This document shows, piece by piece, positions 55,980 to 64,000 of a stretch of DNA of 64,000 nucleotides (within the stretch, counting starts at the first letter, position 1; every line of letters starts with the position of its first letter). A program made the translations under genes and the position numbers. The DNA comes from Liolophura sinensis (Eukaryota > Mollusca > Polyplacophora > Chitonida > Chitonidae): assembly GCF_032854445.1 (NCBI RefSeq), contig NC_088302.1:43006645-43070644 (forward strand). The letters are read 5' to 3'. The notes under the pieces were generated by a model. That model worked only from the letters and a program-made list of their open reading frames with translations. It ran no database searches and had not been told where the DNA came from.

Positions 55980-56560
55980 CTAACAAAGTGCTGAGAGATG
56001 TTATATTCTTCGGTATTTATCATAATGCTGCCCTTGAGAGTTATTTTGGGAGAGGTAAATTGACAAAAGCCCCTCTTTCACCGGTTACGTGTGATCATTT
56101 ACCAGATAACACACAGCCGTCGCGGCTCTGGTTTTTCTCTCTGTGCTGTACGTCTAAATCATATTGTATTCCTGCATGAACCAGGAATCTGCATGAATAT
56201 AATTACGACGTACAGCATTAGATAGAAGCATCCCCGAGGCCGTGTCTCTTTGCATTGCTTTAATGTTATTGTGTTTTAAGTGTGATGACAACACAGCATT
56301 TTGAATAATTCTAGGCCTGTGACGTCTAATAAAGTGCAGTTAACATCTCTGCATTTTTTTTTAGCATTTTCTTCTCAAACCATGGTCCTAGGAGGCGCAT
56401 AAATTTGCAACCAATTATGTATTTATAAGAATAGTGAGAATAAAACAAACTGAAGTAAACTGACAAGAGGCCATATTTCACCCGTTACGTGTGACCATTT
56501 GCCTGCTGTCGCACTGTTGTCGCTCCTCTGGTTTTTCTCTGTGCTGTACGTCTTAATTTT
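55980..56560. repeat. Dispersed repeat family R3, two adjacent copies
   Basis: The first copy (about 55,980-56,180) has 'ggtaaattgacaaaagcccc', 'caccggttacgtgtgatcat' and 'ctctggtttttctctctgtg'. The second (about 56,230-56,560) has 'gcattttgaataattctagg', 'taaactgacaagaggccata' and 'cacccgttacgtgtgaccat'. They are the best-preserved R3 copies here. Confidence 0.75.
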
Positions 56561-56999
56561 ATTCAAAAGTAGATAAAATTGATATTAGATTTGACAATAA
56601 GTGCTGTGCAAAACGAAAAAGACGCCCAAGATAGTTGAAATCTGCATAGACACCCATGGACGAATATCCAAGTGTTAGTACAGTATCCGGTAGAGAGAAG
56701 AACCGTATCCAGTAGAGAGAAGAATGGAAAATGAACTGGGGAATCAAAATCCAGACCAAACACAACAAACCAGTACCAGTCACTGTAGTGTGGGATGTGT
56801 TGGCATTATAAGTCACATAAGAGATGCTCTGCTAAAAAAAAAGCCTTGAATACACAGCAGAAAGTCGAACGGGCAGATGTACAGTATTATAATGTGCACA
56901 CAAAGTGCCTGATGGCTTGTATAAATACTTAGAACGTAGAAATACAACAGGGACGTAATCTGGGTTGTACACACTGAAAAAAAGACCCCACGCTACCCC

Positions 57000-57955
57000 C
57001 AATTGTTCATGGTTCTATGGGTCAGAATAAAGCTTTGGCTGATAAAATTGTTGCAAAACTGTATGAGGTGGAATCTGCAGGACAAGATGATTGGATCGGT
57101 TCAACGGTGACGGTTGAGAACAATAGCGTGAAAAAGTTTGGATCTGGATAGATCATAATGATTTAAATAATGCCATTAAGCGGGAACACTACCCCATACC
57201 TACTTCAGTAAGAACATTTTTTCCCTAATGCCATGGCGTTCTCCATCCTGGATGCGAAATCAGCGTTCTTACAGAAATTTGACTCTGAGGTGAATAAATT
57301 CTGCTCCACCAGATCTCTCAGCGTATTATGGACTACGTGCTAAATGGCATCGATGGTTGCAGAGCAATGGTTGATTGGTGTTTTGAGTGGTAGTGCTGAT
57401 GATGCCGAACATGACAGAATAATGTATATGGGTCAGGTGAAGACAAAGGATGGTCAAGTACATCTAGACAAGGTCAGAGCTGTCAGTGAAATGTCGACAG
57501 CACAGGATACTATTGAACTCCTTTCGTTTCTTACTCATTATCCAATACTTACTGTAATCAAGTTTATTCCCCACCTTAATGAGGTAGATGCTATAAGAAA
57601 AGATGAAGAATTCTTCTGGAATAAACAGCAGTAGGACAGTTCTGACAGATTTAACGAACTTTGCTCTACTGCCACTCTACTGTCCCTCTGCTGCCCCTCC
57701 CCGAAAAAGTACTCCCCGATCGAGAGCGACTTATATCTGTACCTTTCACCCTTCCCTATCTACAGTACAGTCAGTTCCAACCAGTTCCAAATGCTCATCT
57801 CTACCAGGAACGTAGCGATTCAGTGATTCAGACATACCCGTTCTCTTCTACTGGCCTGAAACCAGTGAATCTTGTAAGGCGTTCCGGCCTGTTAGAAATC
57901 CGCCACCACACCTGGACCTCTATGTTTGTGAATAACATTCAGTCTTACAGTTAAA
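57000..57955 (+). pseudogene. Ty3/gypsy-like pol relic (reverse transcriptase region)
   Basis: Broken frames show AMAFSILDAKSAFLQKFD (RT block before the active site) and then AEHDRI, YMGQVKTKDGQVHLDKVRAV and SEMSTAQDTIELLSFL (RT end and connection), then KFIPHLNEVDAIRKDEEFFW. The segment that should carry the Y-x-D-D active site is deleted, and stops and frameshifts are frequent. No LTRs were recognised. An old dead insertion. Confidence 0.8.
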
Positions 57956-58349
57956 CATTCATAACCTACTTGGTTCTTATACGTTTAAGTTTAGATAATA
58001 ATACGTAATCCATGTTATTGAGTTAATTGTCGTACAAGACATCTTCATTCCATTTCAGCTAAGATCTTACATACATGTAATTATATAAACAGCCACATAT
58101 ACGCACTCTTGAAGAACTACCATATACATGTTTAATTTAATTGTTTAAATATGTATCACCCTTGTGAAGAAAGAAGGATGTGATGTTATCCGATGCTGGC
58201 GATTACGACATGTCATTTATGTAAGTTCAGTTTATCGTAGTAAAGTGTGCCGCATCTTCCACTTCCATCGACCAGCGTGTTTGCTTATCAGTTGTCAACT
58301 CAGTACGAATCGTTACCGTGTTTACGTTCCGAGTAATCTCCCCTTATAC

Positions 58350-58640
58350 GTAATGTATTATTTATTTATTGATTTCATTGGCGTTTTCACCAAAATATTT
58401 CACTTATACGACGGTAGCCAGCATCATGTTGGGCGAAAACGGGGACATTTGTTTGAGGAATAACTGACGACTAATTTCCATGATTATTCCCCACAAGTGC
58501 TCACAGTTAACCATATCTAATAAACATTTTCTTAATTATTCAGTTGCTTATTATTTGTTTGTTGTTTAACGTCATACTAAAGAATTTTTCACTTATACAG
58601 TGACGGTCAGTTTTATGGAATGATTAACCCGGTTTACCAG
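58350..58640 (-). mobile_element. SINE family 1, two degenerate fragments
   Basis: Fragment 1 (58,350-58,450) has 'tatttattgatttcattggc' and 'cacttatacgacggtagcca'. Fragment 2 (58,550-58,640) has 'ttgtttgttgtttaacgtca' and 'tttttcacttatacagtgac'. Confidence 0.6.
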
Positions 58641-58734
58641 TGGTAAACCACTAAATTAAACACGAACTTCACAGTAAACTTAGATGGCTCAAATTTACGA
58701 TGACTAACGAACCGCATTTCGAGTACAACTAGTT

Positions 58735-59040
58735 TCCTTTATAAGATACATGCGGAAGGACCAGTTTTTGGCGATCTGTGCCAAAGGAAGACAGAAACGC
58801 TCGAACATTTAATTTTTGAATGAAACAAAAGTAAAGAATTCTGAGATGATGTAAGTGTGTGGTTAAAAATTGACTCAAGACCCAGTCAGTTTAACGAAAC
58901 GTATAGTTCTTTTCGGAATGAATGGCACAGATAATCTTGGCTAAATTGTATATCTATCAATATAAATTTAGAAAGAAAACCGTTCTTAGAGAATGCAGGG
59001 AAATTGAAAGGGTATTGTTTTATTCCCAAGGAGAGGACTA
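58735..59040 (+). pseudogene. LINE C-terminal relic (zf-RVT-like)
   Basis: Conceptual reading gives FGDLCQRKTETLEHLIFE, then a stop, then DDVSVWLKIDSRPSQFNETY and RKTVLRECREIE in broken frames. This pattern (Cys, ETLEHL, Phe, then a Trp and a basic end) is that of the zinc-knuckle-like C-terminus of non-LTR retrotransposon ORF2 proteins. Stops at the expected second Cys region make it a dead remnant. Confidence 0.55.
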
Positions 59041-60116
59041 GCCTTTGATCTCACGGCCTTTTCCTCGGCATACAGATATGCATATCCATATTGATGAAAG
59101 AGAAATTATCTTCCATGTACGACAGACGTCCACGCGAGCTTCCTCGGTTGCGTTTCTCACAAACGTCCCATGACAGCAGGAGAATGTACAAATTCCCAGT
59201 CCAAGGCAGGTTTTGAACTTTTTCCTCTTGTGTCCTAGAGATCGAACGAGTGCTATGTGTCATGGATAAAGGGTAAAACAGCGAAAGAGGATGCGACATT
59301 ACAGAAGAAGGCTGTCGATTACAACATGTAAGGCCCCTGCGTGTTTGTCGTGTTTATCAGTTGGCAAGTCCGTACGAAATTATGCAGTGTTTACATTCCC
59401 AGTAAGCTCCCTTTACACATTATACATCTATAATCCTTATGTAATGATCACGAGATGACCAATAATATTACTCCGTTACGAAAGTGTGTCTAGCGCTCTG
59501 GGATTGTTGTGAAAAGCTTTCATAGTTTTCCCATTGAGTCAAGTTCTGTCGATAACTGCCATTATTCAGAATTTCGTAACTCGTGGTGGCTAAAGAAAAC
59601 AAATCTCATTATTATTCAGAATTGCTTATTAAAGGCGAACAGAAACAATAACGTTTTCAAAATATAAAATTATCATTTCTTTACCAAATTTATACTAAAA
59701 ATATAGATTACCGAATGATGGCGCCTATGCGTCGAAACAGCCATCCATATATCAACCGTCAAGTGAGTGGCATACAAAAATGTTGTCAAAAATACAGCCA
59801 CAAAATATAGTATTTTTTCAAGGTAAAGTCATTCATTTCAATGTGTTAGGCTCATGTGCAATATTTTAACTGGTACTGTAGCAGGGCACAACAAATTTAT
59901 CGCTTTTTTATCAAGACAAAGCAAATGTTTCCTCGATGACTCCATGATTCTCTAACGCCTTACTACGGACAGAATTATCCACGACGTCATCAAATTTCGT
60001 ACTAACATAAAAGCTGCATGAAGGCTATGTGTGTAAATTTGAGATTTTTATGTTCTCGAAACAAAGACATGTTGAACCTAGATCTTTAAAAAACAATAAA
60101 AACCAATAAAAGGACT

Positions 60117-60126
60117 GTATATAAGC
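60117..60126 (+). promoter_or_regulatory. TATA box of peptide copy B
   Basis: tgtatataag, equivalent to the box at 3,154 and followed by the conserved leader 'ctcttgttacagctgaagaa'. The donor that ends this leader in copy A (gtatgt) is changed to caatgt here. Confidence 0.6.
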
Positions 60127-61101
60127 ATCGTTTATTCCAAGTTTCTTTGTCTCTTGTTACAGCTGAAGAATCACCAACTTCTCAGTCGACATAGAATCAT
60201 TGGAAACAATGTTTTGATTTGTATTAATTTAAGATATTTGCATGTGTAGGTAAAACTGGCATCACCCCAGCGTGGTTAGTAACGATCCAAACATGGAACT
60301 ATCGGTTGTAGAAAACCGGGGCCATCTCCGGTCGAATGGTTTTAAATATTCTTCTGAGTACATGACTGATTCTTGACCAGTGAGAGTGCGTCTTACCATT
60401 TTTGGTGGACGACATCTGGGTTCCAGATCGAGATACCGTTGTTTCTGTGTTTTGCCCATCCTTGCACTTCTGTTAGCTGGTTGTTCTTTTAGTCTAAAAT
60501 GTTAGTTGCTAAGCAGCAGTATGCTGTCAGCTTTCTACACACATGTTATGTTTAGATCATGTTGTCATTAAATGCCAATAATATTAAAAATTGTGATGTT
60601 TGCATGGGTGTCTGAACATAATAAATACAGTCTCATTTCCCTGCTCTGTCATCAGGGTGTTTGTGACGAAGGCGTTATACTGAGGTCTTTTACGATGACC
60701 TATTTGAAATTCGTGAAAGATAACTACATCAATTAGCAAACCAAATGCATGTGGAAAAGTTTGTCAGTAATTTGCCAAAGGTCAGTTGTTTACTCCAAAC
60801 TCCCACTTTTCGTCCACCCACGACACTGATCGTCGTAAAACTAATAACGCTGAATTGGCCAACTAATTAGAAAATTCAACCAAAAGCTATAATGGGAGCT
60901 CATTAATACAGATTTCAGATATAAAACTGAGCTGTAATCTTTTCCTAAATATTTGTACATTGCTGTATCGAGATGCTGTATGATTTATCTGAAATAAATG
61001 TGCACAGAAAAGAGTTACCGAGATATACTGTAGGCTTTGCTCGTACCCGACAATGACCATTTTATTGTCGCTACATGAGCAGTTTTTTGATACTGTGTCA
61101 G

Positions 61102-61495
61102 ATGAAGACTAAGGCCCTTCCTCTGATTCTCTTGGTTGCTGTGTTCGTCATTCAGGACAGTGAGGCGGTGAAACTGTGCAAACTGCATACTACAATGTTT
61201 ACAATGCGGATTAGACTCATCCAAATCTGTGTAATCCGTATCAGACCATTCTGCCATATTAACAAGAGACAGGTAAGCCATTCTCTTATTTTGTTTTGTG
61301 AAAACATAAATGAATTATTTGCGAAATGATTTTATATAATTAAAACAAGATATGACATATCATCCAAAAGTTAAGTCAAAAGTTAATACGTAATACAGTT
61401 GCTTTTTCCTCTCCATTTTAGCAAACCTGAATTTCCTGTTGTAGCCAGTCACATGTTATCAGGCTTGCACAAGATCAGATGCTTCACGAAGATGA
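61102..61495 (+). pseudogene. Cysteine-rich peptide precursor, copy B (probable pseudogene)
   Basis: Exon 2 equivalent is 61,102-61,272 and exon 3 equivalent 61,463-61,495. The signal peptide is well conserved (MKTKALPLILLVAVFVIQ, ending SEA) and exon 2 has the same length as in copy A (57 codons). Only three cysteines remain (C26, C43, C51), and the region between has hydrophobic and Thr/Met changes. In exon 3 a net 2-nt loss shifts the frame, so the acidic tail is replaced by ten other residues and a stop. The exon 1 donor and the 3'UTR acceptor (near 61,835) are also lost. Loss at four independent points argues for a pseudogene, but a diverged functional paralogue transcribed with other splice sites cannot be excluded. 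Confidence 0.7.
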
Positions 61496-61915
61496 GCTGG
61501 AAACGACTTTCTTTCGAGAAAGTCCGGGCCTCTGATTGGGTAAATAGGCTGATATAGGGTGTACGCTTTGTACACGAATTAAAATAACGCTTTCGTCTAG
61601 CCAATAAGAAGGCCTAAATGAAAACTAAGGACATATGATATTTTGTGAAACGTGGCAAGATATATGTATATATATTCGTCAAAAATTCTATGTATCTGAT
61701 AAAAAACACTATCTGATAGATATGGAGTTGAATGCTTTGTCATAGCAATCTGAGGGTCAACTGATCAATAGATAGTGACGCAGATCTGTATCTAATCCTC
61801 GCTTTCTTGTTTTTTGATGATCACTGGTTGATTCGGACCAGATCGTTGACCTCCGCCAGTTTACGAGACTACGCGGATCGTGTTCGAAAGCCACGTCAAA
61901 ACACCAATTCGTCCC

Positions 61916-61921
61916 AATAAA
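61916..61921 (+). terminator. Poly(A) signal of peptide copy B
   Basis: AATAAA inside 'gtcccaataaaccggtgtca', equivalent to 5,086-5,091. Confidence 0.55.
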
Positions 61922-62789
61922 CCGGTGTCACAAGAGCATATATTATGTTGCCCGCATTAGTCTTTTCTCATACCGTATACAAGCAGCATTCAGCAACGCA
62001 GATTTCCGTGTGAATAAGAGATCAGTTCAACAGCTTTGTGGTGCCCCAGAGACTGACAACTGAAGCTGTGATCCTGAGATCATTGACAAGTGTGATTCTG
62101 ACATTTACAACTAAGGCTATGATCATGGCATTGATATCTAAAACTGTGATCCAGACATTCAGAAATATGGCTATGGTTGTTTTCACGTCCTGTAAAAACA
62201 GTTTTATTAATGTTGACATCATAGATTGATTTAAAGTTTTGACACTCAAGAATATTTCACTGTGATGGTTATCAATTTGATCAGTAGAGGAACCATGACT
62301 AATTGTGGTAACAACGACAGACGTTTGCTGATGAACATTACATTATGTGACGTACAAAGGCATAATTAATTACAGAAGCATTTAATAGTACCGGTATGGT
62401 AAATCTATAATATTCCAAATCAGAGAAAACTGTTATTTAGGCTTTGTGTCTCTTTTGTTTTTGCTTTGACAACTGCATATGTGTTTGGAATATCTAGCTT
62501 AGCCTTTTGGCAGTTTTATGAATATAAGATATAAACAGTACCCTACAGAGTGCCTGTGTAGAAAGAAAGGCTTCACATACATGTACACAGACGGCCATAT
62601 CCCGTTTCTTATTTACAACTTTTGGTGAGATCTTAACTTACCACAACAATGTAAGCAGAACGACAACATCTTGTTCATTTTCCAAAGACGCACTCTTGAG
62701 GAATAAATGTGAAACGCTCATCCATTTATGGACAACTGGAGTGAGTATTTTACTGGTCACGTTTTTCACGCGCTAAAAACATTGTATAA

Positions 62790-64000
62790 TTGTTAAATGT
62801 TTATATGGCGATGGTGAAACTATTTGATCATGGCTGGACTTAAAAATAGTATAAGTACTTAAGAAAGAACACTAGAATAACAAACATGTTTTATCTGTCA
62901 TGGCTTAAATAAAAGTGATGTGTCAATTTTAGCTGGGTAATTTTTTTCAAAACTAATTAAACTTTGTCTTGAATTTACATGTTATAACTCAAATATCTGT
63001 CCTCTTAAAAGTCATATTTCGCGACTGTGGAGAAACTTGTCACGGAAGGACGATCATTTTATATGTTAACATTGTTACTTGGTTGAAGAGAGTAAAACTA
63101 ATCATCACGTGATGCCCACTGTTATAGTTCTTGTCCAAAAGTGTTTACTGGCCTTCTGCCAACTCTTAGACTGTGGTCAAAAAATTCGGTTGACGGGTAA
63201 TATACAAATGTTTGTTTGGACGCACAGAATCATAGATTAAACTCTGAGTCAAGATTTCTTGATAACACCTTGATTTCTTCACCCATGATGGCTCACTCAC
63301 GGAAACATTACTCAGATTTTTTCTTTACCGTCGATAGCTCAAGAAAATAAATCAAAATACTCAGAATTTCTTTACTCTTAGTGGCTCAAGAAACAAATCT
63401 CATTCTTCAGAATTTTTTTTTACTACGGAAACTAGTCAGCAGCATTTTTTATCTAAGGCGAACAGAAACAACAATAATCTTTTCAATATGTTAATTATAT
63501 TTTCCTCACAAAAATTTATACTAAGAACATAAAATACTGAATGTGTTGGTACATGACAAAACCTCCAAAAATACAGTTGCAAAATATGGTACAAAACAAC
63601 AAGGTGATCATTTGGAATCTTTCAGATCAGTGCGTTCAGCAAAAGCCAATAATTCTGAAGCTGATAAACCTCGAAAAGTCATCCATTTCACGTGTTACGT
63701 GCTAATATAATATATTTTCTGGCGATTATGCACAGCACAACAAATTTCTCTCTTTTTTAAACATAAACCAAATGTATTCTCGATCACTTCCTGATTCCTT
63801 AACGCTTTAATCCGGACACAATCATACGTCATCGCAACAGTGTTAAAAAAAATCGAACTAACATAAAAGGTGCGTGGAAGTTTGGAGTGTAAATTGTTTT
63901 GACATTGTTTTGTTTTCGTCAGAAAAGCGTCTTAAAAGGAAAGTCATGAATTGTTGTTTATATAAGCATCGCTTACTTGAATATTCTTTATTTCTTGTTA
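62790..64000 (+). repeat. Segmental duplication unit C, truncated by window edge
   Basis: Matches unit A from about 2,140 ('gcgatggtgaaactatttga') through the promoter. A TATA box (tatataag) lies at 63,959-63,966, followed by the start of the leader ('ctttatttcttgtta') at the last base. A third peptide gene is therefore predicted to continue beyond 64,000. The 62,350-62,790 interval has nothing recognisable. Confidence 0.75.
63959..63966 (+). promoter_or_regulatory. TATA box of peptide copy C
   Basis: tatataag followed by 'catcgctta', aligned with 'catcgttta' in copy B. The gene body lies outside the window. Confidence 0.6.

Larger units (their letters stand above)
59560..62350 (+). repeat. 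Segmental duplication unit B (carries peptide pseudogene B)
   Basis: Colinear with unit A through promoter, four exons, poly(A) signal and the downstream minisatellite (62,045-62,230). Its upstream part also matches unit C ('aggcgaacagaaacaa', 'tttatactaa.aa.ata'). Confidence 0.75.

Noticed and set aside
54873-56023. Long open frames on both strands encoding 15-residue repeats
   Set aside because: By-product of a 45-bp tandem array. No signal, exon borders or start context.

Overview
This is a nuclear genomic window from a metazoan, most likely a marine mollusc. The reasons are GT-AG introns in nearly every gene, TATA-box promoters, AATAAA polyadenylation signals, about 65% A+T between genes, many copies of two tRNA-derived SINE families of the type I know from bivalve and gastropod genomes (V-SINE/RUDI-like 3' tails), a Tc1 element, a pogo element, and an invertebrate-type thioester protein. 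The species assignment is an inference.

The centre of the window (48.8 kb down to 18.0 kb, minus strand) is one complete gene for a secreted thioester-containing protein (TEP; C3/A2M/CD109 superfamily). I rebuilt 36 coding exons whose phases all agree: 4,395 nt including the stop, 1,464 residues. It has a signal peptide, macroglobulin domains, a variable bait-like segment, the thioester GCGEQNM (Cys964, Gln967), a candidate catalytic His1079, and a four-cysteine C-terminus ending in a basic tail encoded by a separate 18-nt exon. A TATA box and short 5'UTR exon lie at 48.76-48.80 kb, and a poly(A) signal lies near 17,996. Coding exon 4 is flanked on both sides by minisatellites built from its own two splice borders.

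Both flanks carry plus-strand copies of a small four-exon gene for a secreted, arginine-rich, six-cysteine peptide with an acidic C-terminal propiece, the layout of an antimicrobial-peptide precursor. Copy A (3.2-5.1 kb) looks intact. Copy B (60.1-61.9 kb) looks broken: lost splice sites, a frameshift and missing cysteines. The promoter of a third copy (C) reaches the right edge. The duplicated block is roughly 3.5-3.8 kb and includes a minisatellite downstream of the gene.

The rest is mobile and repetitive DNA: a pogo/Tigger-like element with TIRs and a TA duplication (8,651-10,847), a Tc1-like element broken by one stop codon (12,793-14,347), a Ty3/gypsy pol relic (57.0-57.95 kb), a LINE C-terminal relic (58.7-59.0 kb), a THAP-domain relic in a TEP intron (about 37.1 kb), many SINE copies (one SINE nested in another with clear target duplications), and at least twelve minisatellite arrays, the largest a 45-bp array at 54.5-55.97 kb.

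The TEP and the peptide family could both belong to humoral immunity, but a functional link between them is only suggested by proximity. No rRNA gene, functional tRNA gene or CRISPR array was seen.
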